The notes under the pieces are model-generated. The model was not told the origin of the DNA. It saw only the letters and a program-made list of their open reading frames with translations, and ran no database searches. DNA of 64,000 nucleotides from Halomonas sp. THAF5a (GTDB taxonomy: Bacteria; Pseudomonadota; Gammaproteobacteria; Pseudomonadales; Halomonadaceae), in the NCBI RefSeq assembly GCF_009363755.1, contig NZ_CP045417.1, positions 1,178,001 through 1,242,000 of the forward strand, given 5' to 3'. Positions 24,726-32,750 of this stretch are shown piece after piece; within the stretch, counting starts at the first letter, position 1, and every line of letters starts with the position of its first letter. The translations under genes and the position numbers were made by a program.

Positions 24726-26120
24726 TCATGTATTGTCGAGGGAGGACTCCTTCAGCGGCATCGCCATATCGCCGCATTTCTCTGCACTCGGTTTGCGACG
24801 GCGTTCCAGCAGCAGGTAGAGCACCACTCCGGCAATCAGGCCATAGGCGGCGCCATGTACCGCGAGCACGATGCCCATCGTGCCGGCAACGCCCATGGCG
24901 GTCGAGCTCTTGATCTGCTCGACCCCCACCGAGATGCACAGGTAGCCGGTGATCAGCAGCGTCAGGGAAAGTGCAATCGGCAGCACCGGCTTGACGATGG
25001 TGACCAGTGGGAGCACGAACAGCGCAAGCAGCGCCACGATCCAGAAAACGCCGGCGCCGGAGTAGATGGTGTCCATGGCGGAGCGTCCATAGCGGTAGCG
25101 TTCGGCGATGGTAGCCATACCTCCGGTAAACAGGGGGCCCGCCAGGCCCGGGTAAGGAGCGAACAGCGAGTGCATCAGATTCCGAATGGCGGTGACTAGG
25201 TGGACACGGTCGACGTTGTCCTCGATGACTTCATCCTGACGCAGGTGATCGGCGCGCTTGAGCAGCGTCCGGCCGACGATGATATCGCCGAAGGCGATGA
25301 TGTAGGCGATGACGGCCGTGGGAATGGCCATCCACAGCATTTCCAGACTAGGCCAGCCGACGGTGAACGGCAGATAGCCCCAGATCTCGGAAAAGTCGGG
25401 CAAGGCGAGGCCAAGTTCGATGTCGGGCAAGGGATACTCGCCGGCGCTCCAGCCGATGCCCATCGCCACGAGGGCTCCGGGTACCATGCCATAGCTGGCG
25501 ATGGTCTTGGCCCAGCGATGTTCCTCCACCCAGTCGCGGAAGGACAGTGAGAACAGCACATAGGCGGTCACGATGCTGCCCAGTATCAGCGACAGTGGCG
25601 TCTCGGCGAGGCGGCCGCCGGCGCTGATCTCGCCGCTGATGGCGGCAATGCCGGCCCCCAGGAGGATACCGCCCTTGATGGAGTCGGGAATCACCTCCAC
25701 CAGCTTGCTGCCCAGACGCGTGATGCCCAGGATGAAGAAGATCAGTGTCACGATGAGCTGGAGTCCGACCAGGGCGCGTATGGCCTCGGGGCCGGGTTCA
25801 AAGTTCTGCAGGTAGAGAATGACGACGGGCACCGCCGGCGTGATCCACCCCGGTACGTAGGGGACGCCGAGGAGGTTCGGCAGCAGAAAGCCGATGCCAC
25901 AGACTGTGACGTAGGCAAGCGCCACCTCGTAGGGCAAGCCCAGGTACGTCTCGAGCAGGGGAATGGCGGCCATGGCCACCACGAACATGATCAGGGCCTG
26001 GATCGTTTCGGGCCATTCCCAGCGATAGTGGATGAAGGGCAGGCGAATCTTGAAGGGGCCCGCTGGCCAGTAGGGGTGCTCCTCACCGTGTGTGCGTTGG
26101 TAGATAGGCATCGTTGTCAC
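24726..26120 (-). CDS. Multi-pass permease, NCS2/SulP-like (xanthine/uracil permease superfamily)
   Basis: 464 residues with about 12-14 hydrophobic segments. The PDSIKGGILLGAGIAAISGE segment and the TVGWPSLEMLWMAIPTAVIAYIIAFGDIIVGRTLL stretch resemble nucleobase/ascorbate (NCS2) transporters. The substrate is not readable; its place in the haloacid cassette, behind a sigma-54 promoter and opposite the activator gene, suggests import of a haloacid or related acid. Known haloacid permeases are MFS proteins, so this would be a different solution. It has its own terminator downstream. Confidence 0.75.
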   Translation of the reverse strand: MTTMPIYQRTHGEEHPYWPAGPFKIRLPFIHYRWEWPETIQALIMFVVAMAAIPLLETYLGLPYEVALAYVTVCGIGFLLPNLLGVPYVPGWITPAVPVVILYLQNFEPGPEAIRALVGLQLIVTLIFFILGITRLGSKLVEVIPDSIKGGILLGAGIAAISGEISAGGRLAETPLSLILGSIVTAYVLFSLSFRDWVEEHRWAKTIASYGMVPGALVAMGIGWSAGEYPLPDIELGLALPDFSEIWGYLPFTVGWPSLEMLWMAIPTAVIAYIIAFGDIIVGRTLLKRADHLRQDEVIEDNVDRVHLVTAIRNLMHSLFAPYPGLAGPLFTGGMATIAERYRYGRSAMDTIYSGAGVFWIVALLALFVLPLVTIVKPVLPIALSLTLLITGYLCISVGVEQIKSSTAMGVAGTMGIVLAVHGAAYGLIAGVVLYLLLERRRKPSAEKCGDMAMPLKESSLDNT

Positions 26121-26220
26121 CTTGTCTTGTCGTTATTTTCCCATGGGGAGAGGGTTCACGGTCGGAGGAACGCTTCTCGACTGCTGGCGTGCGCCCCTTT
26201 CGCCGTCCGTCCAATGGAAG

Positions 26221-26237
26221 AGCAAGAACGATGCCAA
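26221..26237 (-). promoter_or_regulatory. Sigma-54 (-24/-12) promoter of the permease gene
   Basis: Minus-strand sequence TTGGCATCGTTCTTGCT fits TGGCACG-N4-TTGCW with exact spacing. The predicted start near 26210 gives a ~90-nt leader to the permease ATG at 26120. The adjacent upstream DNA (26238-26275) is strongly AT-rich, suitable for IHF or DNA bending. Confidence 0.85.
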
Positions 26238-26320
26238 CTTATAAAAAATATAAAAATCAAGATATTACATTTTTCCTTGGCACTGGGGTGTGTTGGCTGG
26301 GGCCAGTTTCGACCTTCATA

Positions 26321-26338
26321 GGGGTCTATTTTGACCCC
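26321..26338. promoter_or_regulatory. Inverted repeat, candidate activator binding site
   Basis: GGGGTC-TATTTT-GACCCC is a perfect dyad ~85-100 bp upstream of the permease -24/-12 promoter and ~60 bp before the activator gene. A further GACC lies just left and a GGGGT just right, making a cluster of similar half sites. Confidence 0.6.
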
Positions 26339-26395
26339 GCCTCCGGGGTATGCTGAGGCCAGGTTCTCTCACCAGCCGCGGGGAGCGACAGAGGC

Positions 26396-28105
26396 ATGAA
26401 CAGCATGGCAGTCAGCGAAACGACCATTCTTGACCGGTTACCACATGGGTACATGCAGATCGAGGGTGGCGCCGTTACATATATGAACCGTGCCCTACGC
26501 AGCGTCTTTGGAGACGTTTACTCCGAGGTGTCAATACTGTTGTCCCGTTATCCTGAGCTAGCCTTTCTCGATGAGGCGGAGACGGGGACAAGTCTCAGCC
26601 GATGGGTTGATATCGATGGAGTACTGTTCAATGTCGACGTCTACGCGGACGAGGCGTCCAAAGTCATCATCTTTCTGCCTGACCATTACCTGACCGGTAT
26701 CGACCCCGACCTCCAGGAGTTACGCCAGTCCTACAATGATTTCGTCGAGATCTTTCAGAACTGCTTCGATGGCATCTATGTCGCCGATGGCGAAGGAAAG
26801 ACGCTGTGGATGAATGATGGCTTCGAACGCTGTTATGGGCTGAGTGCGCGTAACTTCATCGGTCGCAATGCTTCCGAGCTGGAACGTCAGGGATATGTCC
26901 GGCCCCTGATTACCTGGAAGGTAATCACCACCCGGCAGCGAACAACGGCCATGCAGACGACGAAGTCCGGCAAGCGTGTGCTGGCGACAGGTATTCCCTT
27001 GATGGGCAAGGATGGCAAGGTACGCAAGGTCATCATCAACTCGAGAGACATCACCGAACTGTTCGAACTGAAGGAACGTCTCGACAGCGCCGAAAAGGTT
27101 ATCGAACGCTATGAGAGCGAATTGACGCGGCTTAGAAAGGAAGAGGGAAAGGAAGGAGATCTGGTCTGGCGTAGCGATCGGATGCAGCAGGTGGTCGACA
27201 TGGTGATTCGCGTGGCACGTTTCGACACCACTATCCTGATCACGGGTGAGTCTGGTGTGGGCAAGGAGGTGGTGGCGGGCCTGGTGCATCGTAACAGCAG
27301 CCGTCGCGATGGTCCCCTACTTGAAATCAATTGTGGGGCCATTCCGGGAGAGCTGCTGGAGTCGGAGCTGTTCGGGTACGAGGAAGGTGCCTTCACCGGA
27401 TCGAGAAAGACCGGCAAGAAAGGACTGCTGGAACTGGCCGATGGGGGAAGTCTTTTTCTTGATGAGATTGGCGAGATGCCGATGGATCTTCAGGTCAAGA
27501 TGTTGCGGGTACTCCAGGATCACACTTTCACCCGGGTGGGTGGCACCAAGAGCATTCATGCCGACTTTCGCATTATCGCTGCGACCAACCGAAATCTCGC
27601 GGACAGGGTCAAGGAGGGGCTTTTTCGCGAAGACCTGTTCTACCGTTTGAGTGTGGTCCCCGTGGAGGTTCCACCGCTTCGCGACAGGCCAGAGGACATT
27701 ATCGGGCTGACCTTCCATTTTCTCGAGTATTTCAACGACAAGTACGGACTGAACAGACGGTTCTCGCCCGAGGCGATGGAGAGATTAGTATCTCACGGCT
27801 GGCCGGGCAACGTGCGAGAACTGCGTAATCTGGTCGAGCGTGTGATGGTGGTCAGCACGTCCGATCAGATTGCAGCCGACGATATTCCCCTGGCACAGGA
27901 AGAACCTGCGACACAGGTGGGAGAGGTGCCTGCTGACCTGGTGGGGTCGCTCAGCGCTGATCGGCTAAAGCAGACCGTCGGGCAGTTCGAGGCGGACATT
28001 CTCGACGAAGCAGTGGCGCACTTCGGCAGCATCAGAAAGGTGGCGGCGGCCACTGGGATCAGCGAGTCCACCATCAAGCGCAAGTTGAAACACTCGCGCT
28101 CTTGA
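26396..28105 (+). CDS. Sigma-54-dependent transcriptional activator with PAS sensor
   Basis: 569 residues. Residues ~110-220 form a PAS domain (FVEIFQNCFDGIYVADGEGKTLWMN). A short coiled segment leads to the AAA+ domain: Walker A GESGVGKE at 284-291, the sigma-54 contact loop GYEEGAFTGS at 327-336, and Walker B GGSLFLDEIGE at 350-360. A Fis-type helix-turn-helix closes the protein (IRKVAAATGISESTIKRKLK). It is transcribed divergently from the permease/flavoprotein/dehalogenase genes, both of whose promoters are of the sigma-54 type. P. putida PP3 dehI is likewise governed by a sigma-54 activator (DehR), which supports the assignment. The PAS domain probably senses the haloacid. Confidence 0.9.
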   Translation: MNSMAVSETTILDRLPHGYMQIEGGAVTYMNRALRSVFGDVYSEVSILLSRYPELAFLDEAETGTSLSRWVDIDGVLFNVDVYADEASKVIIFLPDHYLTGIDPDLQELRQSYNDFVEIFQNCFDGIYVADGEGKTLWMNDGFERCYGLSARNFIGRNASELERQGYVRPLITWKVITTRQRTTAMQTTKSGKRVLATGIPLMGKDGKVRKVIINSRDITELFELKERLDSAEKVIERYESELTRLRKEEGKEGDLVWRSDRMQQVVDMVIRVARFDTTILITGESGVGKEVVAGLVHRNSSRRDGPLLEINCGAIPGELLESELFGYEEGAFTGSRKTGKKGLLELADGGSLFLDEIGEMPMDLQVKMLRVLQDHTFTRVGGTKSIHADFRIIAATNRNLADRVKEGLFREDLFYRLSVVPVEVPPLRDRPEDIIGLTFHFLEYFNDKYGLNRRFSPEAMERLVSHGWPGNVRELRNLVERVMVVSTSDQIAADDIPLAQEEPATQVGEVPADLVGSLSADRLKQTVGQFEADILDEAVAHFGSIRKVAAATGISESTIKRKLKHSRS

Positions 28106-28160
28106 GTCGGGTCACGTGCCGCCCGGGTCCGAATGACGAGTAGGTGTCGGGCTCGGAGAA

Positions 28161-28308
28161 TCAGGCGGGGAGGATATAGACGCCCTGAGCGATCGCACAG
28201 GATTGGCTTTCATAGTCCATCCATCCAGATGGCGAGTCGCTCACAGGTGAACGGACAGCTTGGCCAGTGCTCGGCCAGCATGGCGTTGATATCGTTGGCG
28301 CTGATCAT
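28161..28308 (-). pseudogene. Thioesterase gene with internal deletion
   Basis: 28161-28230 matches the 3' end of the thioesterase gene at 19934-20002 (about 80% by eye). It is joined directly to 28234-28308, which matches its 5' end at 20264-20338. About 260 bp of the middle is missing, so no functional enzyme can be made. Part of the right-hand border of the haloacid cassette. The 3' segment is less conserved than the rest, so it may come from a different lineage. Confidence 0.88.
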
Positions 28309-28926
28309 GGGAAATGTCCTTATTCGATGGGGGAGGCCCGAGTCTGATCGAGTGGCTCACTCGGTGCGAGCGCGCTATCACCCAGCAAGCCTGGCTGTGC
28401 CTGGGGGCTTTTCGCGTGTCCGGGATTGAGGAGCTCCCTGCTCGAGGAGCCACTCTCGGCAGCATGCCTCTCTGCTCAATGAGCTTGATCGGTCTGCTCG
28501 GCGGCCACCTGCTTCAGCACTTCCTGGTAATTGTCCACGCCCTGGGCGCCAGTGACCAGGTAGCGATGGTTGAACACCATGGCCGGCACGCCGCTGATGC
28601 CCTGGCGGCGCCAGTAGGCCTGACGCTCTCGCACGCTGTCCGCCCTGTCCCCGGCTTCCAGCATGGCCGTGACCGTCGCTTTGTCGTGGCCGAGGCCAGC
28701 GGCAATGTCTGCCAGGACCTCGATGCGATGCAGGTCCCGGCGCTCGGTGAAGAAGGCGCTGAAGAGGGCCAGCTTCATGCGATGCCCCGCATCGTGGCCT
28801 TGCTGTTCGGCCCAGTCGATCAGCTGGTGGGCGCGAAAGGTGTTCACCATGCGCATATCGTCGGTGTAGTGGAAGGTGAAGCCCAGCTCGGCCCCCATGG
28901 CGGTGAGTTTTTCCCGGGCCTGGCGC
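28234..28926. repeat. Right direct repeat, pairs with 20264-20956
   Basis: Gap-free counterpart of 20264-20956 at offset 7970 with about 11 mismatches. In this copy dsbA continues beyond 28926 to its complete 5' end, whereas the left copy is broken at the equivalent base. Confidence 0.93.
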
Positions 28927-29147
28927 GAGCCCTCGGGGGTGGTGCCGTACTTGGCCGCGAGGTGCTCACGCAGGTTTTCGCCTTCGGCGGCCATCTGGGG
29001 ATTGAGTTCGAACGGGTGCCAGCGCACCTCGAGCGGGATGTCGCTCAGGCGTGACGCCTCGGCCAGCTGGTGGTAGCCGATGACGCACCAGGGGCAGACG
29101 ACGTCCGAGACGATATCCACGTTGATGGTCGGGGATGGGAGTGTCAT
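28476..29147 (-). CDS. DsbA family oxidoreductase (FrnE-like), intact copy
   Basis: 223 residues from the ATG at 29147 (GGAG upstream); an in-frame ATG further upstream at 29189 is less likely. The active site is C18-P-W-C21 in VDIVSDVVCPWCVIGYHQL and the cis-Pro loop is GISGVPAMVF. No signal peptide, so cytoplasmic. It has the same architecture as the gene at 8600-9247 but is much more GC-rich. It is the intact partner of the truncated copy at 20506-20956. Follows the KefB-like gene by 67 bp on the same strand. Confidence 0.9.
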   Translation of the reverse strand: MTLPSPTINVDIVSDVVCPWCVIGYHQLAEASRLSDIPLEVRWHPFELNPQMAAEGENLREHLAAKYGTTPEGSRQAREKLTAMGAELGFTFHYTDDMRMVNTFRAHQLIDWAEQQGHDAGHRMKLALFSAFFTERRDLHRIEVLADIAAGLGHDKATVTAMLEAGDRADSVRERQAYWRRQGISGVPAMVFNHRYLVTGAQGVDNYQEVLKQVAAEQTDQAH

Positions 29148-29213
29148 GAGGATGCTCCGATGGAGTGGTTGATAATCAAGCCGATACAACTGCCTGAAAG
29201 GAGTTCCAGGAGG

Positions 29214-31121
29214 TCATTGTGTGGCATCGCCATCTGGCGGTGGAGTCCAGCCGCGTTCAGACCGAGAGAGGGCATCGTCTTTCCGATCGCTTTGCATGAC
29301 CTGCGCCAGCATGCCGTGCTGGGCCCGCATCGCATCGATGTATCGACCGGAGACTCCTTCCTCTGCCCAGGCTGCGCGTAGTTCATCCAGGCTCTGGAGG
29401 TCGTGTTGACGAAAGCGATTGGTCGCCTTGCGAGCAGCGAACGGGTGTTCTCCCAGGACTGTCAGCGCCTCTCCGCCAAGGTGCAGGGCGCTTTCGAATG
29501 TCTCTCGTTCGACATGATGGGCGCCGGCCTTCTCAAGCTCATAAACATGGTGGCGATCGTGGGCTCGGGCCAGGACCGTGACATGGGGCCATCGGTTAGC
29601 CACCTGCTCGACCAGGCGAGTCTGTTTGTCGCGGTCGTCCAACGCTGCAATCAGCAGGGACGCCGACGGGAGTCCTGCCGACTCCAACAGATCAGGGCGC
29701 GTGGCGTCGCCGTAGTAGACCCGGAAACCAATCCTGGCGAGGTGTTCGATGGTTTCCGGGTCATGGTCGAGAATGGTGACTTCATGACCTCGTGAGGTAA
29801 GCAACCGTGCCACGATCTGACCGAAGCGTCCCATGCCGGCCACCACGATGGACTCGCGCTGGTCGATCTTAGGGCTTTCACCAGTGCTGCTTTGTTGGGC
29901 ACGGGGAGCCAACACTTTCTCGAACAGGATAAACAGCAGCGGCGTCATCAGCATGGTCAGGGCCACGGCCAGGGTCATGATGCGGGTGATCTCGTCGTCA
30001 AGAACTCCGCTGCTGGTGGCGAAGGCAAACAATACGAACGCGAATTCCCCGGCCTGGGCCAGCCCCAGGGCAAACAGCCAGCGGTTGGCCCCGCGCAGTC
30101 CGAACAGGGAGGCGAGGGCAAACAGGATGCTGCCCTTGAGCAGGAGCAGTCCAAGGGCGATCGACACCACGGCGGTGGCCTCGGACATCAGCAGGCCGAC
30201 ATCGATGGTGGCGCCCACGGTGATGAAGAACAGGCCCAGCAACAGTCCCTTGAAGGGCTCCACATCACTTTCCAACTCATGGCGGTACTCGCTGTCCGAA
30301 AGTACGACACCGGCGAGGAAGGTTCCGAGTGCCGGTGATAGGCCCACCAGCGACATGAGCAGGGCGATGCCGATCACCAGCAGCAGGGCCGCCGCGGTGA
30401 ATATCTCGCGCAGGCCACTCTGGGCGATGAAGCGCAGCAGGGGGCGCATCAGAAGACGCCCTGCCAGAATGATCCCGCCAATCACGGCGAGAATGACGAC
30501 CACCTGTAGCCAGTCCGGCAGTGTCGAGAAGAGGTGTGCTAACTGCCCGTGGGTGCTGGCTTCGGTATCTCCATGTGCCGCCTGGCTGCCCTCATGGCCC
30601 TGACTCGCTCCGGTCACCGCCAGCAGTGGCATCAAGGCGAGCATGGGAATGACGGCAATGTCCTGAGTGAGCAGTACCGAAAAAGCACTTTGACCGCCGT
30701 GAGTCGTCATCAGCCCTTTCTCGTGAAGGGTCTGCAGCACGATGGCCGTAGAGGACAGCGCCAGGATCATGCCGAGCGCCAAGGCACCCTGCCAGGCAAG
30801 CCCGAAGCACCAGGCCACGCCGCCTATCGCCACCGTGCTGAGCACGACCTGGAGCCCCCCGAGTCCTGCCAACTGGTAGCGCATGGCCCACAACTGGGAG
30901 GGTTGAAGTTCCAATCCGACCAGAAACAGCATCATCACCACACCAAATTCGGCGAAGTGCTGCACCTCGGTGGCTTCCTGCCCCACGACCCCCAAGAGCG
31001 GACCGATGATCACGCCGGCGATCAAATAGCCGAGTACCGATCCTAGCCCCAGACGGTTGGCCAGTGGCACGGCGATGACGGCCGCCGCCAGATAGACGAA
31101 TCCCGCTGCCAGTAATTCCAT
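29214..31121 (-). CDS. KefB/KefC-type glutathione-regulated K+/H+ antiporter
   Basis: 635 residues. An N-terminal CPA2 antiporter domain of ~12 helices (VLGYLIAGVIIGPLLG, LLTQDIAVIPMLAL, FITVGATIDVG) is followed by a cytoplasmic Rossmann (TrkA-N) domain starting IVVAGMGRFGQIVARLL. The HALO of an SDSEYRHELESDVEPFKGLLLGLFF segment is typical of Kef proteins. Kef systems release K+ and acidify the cytoplasm when electrophile-glutathione adducts form. Its ATG overlaps the stop of the KefG-like gene (TGATG), a standard Kef arrangement. Confidence 0.9.
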   Translation of the reverse strand: MELLAAGFVYLAAAVIAVPLANRLGLGSVLGYLIAGVIIGPLLGVVGQEATEVQHFAEFGVVMMLFLVGLELQPSQLWAMRYQLAGLGGLQVVLSTVAIGGVAWCFGLAWQGALALGMILALSSTAIVLQTLHEKGLMTTHGGQSAFSVLLTQDIAVIPMLALMPLLAVTGASQGHEGSQAAHGDTEASTHGQLAHLFSTLPDWLQVVVILAVIGGIILAGRLLMRPLLRFIAQSGLREIFTAAALLLVIGIALLMSLVGLSPALGTFLAGVVLSDSEYRHELESDVEPFKGLLLGLFFITVGATIDVGLLMSEATAVVSIALGLLLLKGSILFALASLFGLRGANRWLFALGLAQAGEFAFVLFAFATSSGVLDDEITRIMTLAVALTMLMTPLLFILFEKVLAPRAQQSSTGESPKIDQRESIVVAGMGRFGQIVARLLTSRGHEVTILDHDPETIEHLARIGFRVYYGDATRPDLLESAGLPSASLLIAALDDRDKQTRLVEQVANRWPHVTVLARAHDRHHVYELEKAGAHHVERETFESALHLGGEALTVLGEHPFAARKATNRFRQHDLQSLDELRAAWAEEGVSGRYIDAMRAQHGMLAQVMQSDRKDDALSRSERGWTPPPDGDATQ

Positions 31122-31795
31122 CAGTTTCGTCCGCGCGGTGAGTGAAAAGAAGGAGATGATGCCAAGGACGCGGCCGATGACGTCTCATGGCTCGTGTCGA
31201 AAGGCGTGTCGCTGAGGTAGTCATTAAAGAGCGCGTGACGGCTCAGCTGAGCGGCATCCAGAGGGGTGTGATGAAGCAGGTCGAGCAGGGCACGGTAGTC
31301 TTGGCAGTGCTCATCGAGACGCCCATCTGCCTCCGCCCTGCCGGCATCGAACAGCACCAGCGGGGGCAGCCACTCAACTTGGCAAAGCTGCCATGTTGCC
31401 TTGAAAGGCCGTAGGAGTTCGGGCACCGTGACGCCCTTGTAGCCCTCCTGAGTGTAGGCATGCCGAGCGGCACCACAGCTGATCACATGCATCACCTGCT
31501 TGCCCTTGAGCGCTTGTCCCTGAGGGCCATAGGCGAAGCCGTATTCCAGCACCAGGTCTATCCACTCCTTGAGCAGTGCTGGGCAGGAGTACCAATAGAA
31601 TGGATGCTGAAAGACGATAACATCATGTTCCACGAGACGCCGCTGTTCGGCGTCTATGTCGATGTCCATGCTAGGGTAGGTGGCATAGAGATCGACGCTG
31701 GTCACATGTCCGGCGTTGCTTGCCTGACGAAAGAGCGTGGCATTGACCTCTGAGCGATCAGGTCGTGGATGAGCGAGGTAGACGAGTACCTTCAT
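31121..31795 (-). CDS. KefG/KefF-like NAD(P)H oxidoreductase, antiporter ancillary subunit
   Basis: 224 residues of the flavodoxin-like quinone reductase fold: MKVLVYLAHPRPDRSEVNATLF, VFQHPFYWYSCPALLKEWIDLV and the GFAYGPQGQALKGKQ region. The C-terminal ~30 residues are low-complexity and Ser/Thr-rich and may be dispensable. Kef ancillary subunits bind FMN and are required for full antiporter activity. Coupled to the downstream antiporter gene by a one-base overlap. Confidence 0.88.
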   Translation of the reverse strand: MKVLVYLAHPRPDRSEVNATLFRQASNAGHVTSVDLYATYPSMDIDIDAEQRRLVEHDVIVFQHPFYWYSCPALLKEWIDLVLEYGFAYGPQGQALKGKQVMHVISCGAARHAYTQEGYKGVTVPELLRPFKATWQLCQVEWLPPLVLFDAGRAEADGRLDEHCQDYRALLDLLHHTPLDAAQLSRHALFNDYLSDTPFDTSHETSSAASLASSPSFHSPRGRN

Positions 31796-31930
31796 GGGAC
31801 TCTCTCTTTATCGTTGATCTCCACGCACTTGTGGAGCGCCAAGCGAGTGGCCTCACACTCCCGGTGAGGCCACTCACGACTATCCTGACGGGGTCACGGA
31901 CCAGCATTCTCGTGAAGCCGTGATGGGCTC

Positions 31931-32647
31931 TCACTTCCTGACATCGGTGGCGAAACGAGCGGCATTCTCCCTGAGGAACTCGCTTTCGTCGGCGTCACCC
32001 CAGAACGCGGGCTGTGCCTTCGGGATGGTCAAGGCCTTCTGGATCTGGGGGCGCGCATCGAGCCGCTCGAACCAGGCCTTCAGGTGGTCGAGACCCTCGA
32101 TCGACACCTTGGCCCAGACGTAGGCGCGGGCCCAGGGGTAGGTCGCCATGTCGGCGATGGTGTACTGATCCCCCGCCAGCCAATCGCGGCCCTCCAGGCG
32201 GGTGTTCAGGACCTCCAGCAGGCGACGGGATTCATCCACGTAGCGCTTGATAGAGAAGGGTTCCTCCTGGCCGTTGGGGGCGGCGATGCGCTGGAAGTAC
32301 ATGGCCTGGCCCATCATTGGGCCGATGCCGCCCATCTGGAACATCAGCCACTGCAGCGTTTCGCTGCGGGCCTTGGCCTCTCTGGGCAGGAAGCGGTCGT
32401 ACTTCTCGGCCAGGTACCAGAGGATGGCGCCGCTCTCGAACACGGCGAAGTCGTCGTTGCCCCGGTCGACGATGGTGGGAATGCGCCCGTTGGGATTGAG
32501 CTTGAGATAGTCGGGCGCCTTCTGCTCCTTCTTGCCGAAGTCGATGAAGGTCAGCTCGTAGGGCACCTCCGCTTCCTCGAGAAAGATGACCGGCTTGTAG
32601 CCGTTCATGGTGGCGGCGGTGTACAGGTGAATATCCGGCTGTGACAT
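31931..32647 (-). CDS. Glutathione S-transferase family protein
   Basis: 238 residues; start at 32647 chosen over two close in-frame ATGs (32656, 32662) because GAGGA lies at a normal distance. The thioredoxin-like N-terminal domain has NGRIPTIVD (cis-Pro glutathione site) and ESGAILWYLAEKY. The helical C-terminal domain has WLAGDQYTIADMATYPWA. Resembles the YfcG/YghU-type cytosolic enzymes. Its place with Kef, MdaB and SDR genes fits conjugation of electrophiles with glutathione. Confidence 0.88.
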   Translation of the reverse strand: MSQPDIHLYTAATMNGYKPVIFLEEAEVPYELTFIDFGKKEQKAPDYLKLNPNGRIPTIVDRGNDDFAVFESGAILWYLAEKYDRFLPREAKARSETLQWLMFQMGGIGPMMGQAMYFQRIAAPNGQEEPFSIKRYVDESRRLLEVLNTRLEGRDWLAGDQYTIADMATYPWARAYVWAKVSIEGLDHLKAWFERLDARPQIQKALTIPKAQPAFWGDADESEFLRENAARFATDVRK

Positions 32648-32685
32648 GGGGAACATCCTCATGGGGGTGACGCGATGAAGGGTGT

Positions 32686-32729
32686 TGCGCGTCGGGCCCG
32701 GTACCCTCTTGCATCGAGCCCGACGCGCA
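32686..32729 (-). promoter_or_regulatory. Intra-operon 12-bp inverted repeat
   Basis: TGCGCGTCGGGC at 32686-32697 and GCCCGACGCGCA at 32718-32729 form a perfect 12-bp stem with a 20-nt loop between the SDR and GST genes. No U tract. Candidate site for attenuation or RNA processing inside the operon. Confidence 0.6.
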
Positions 32730-32750
32730 TTGCCTGCTGCCTGTGGACGG

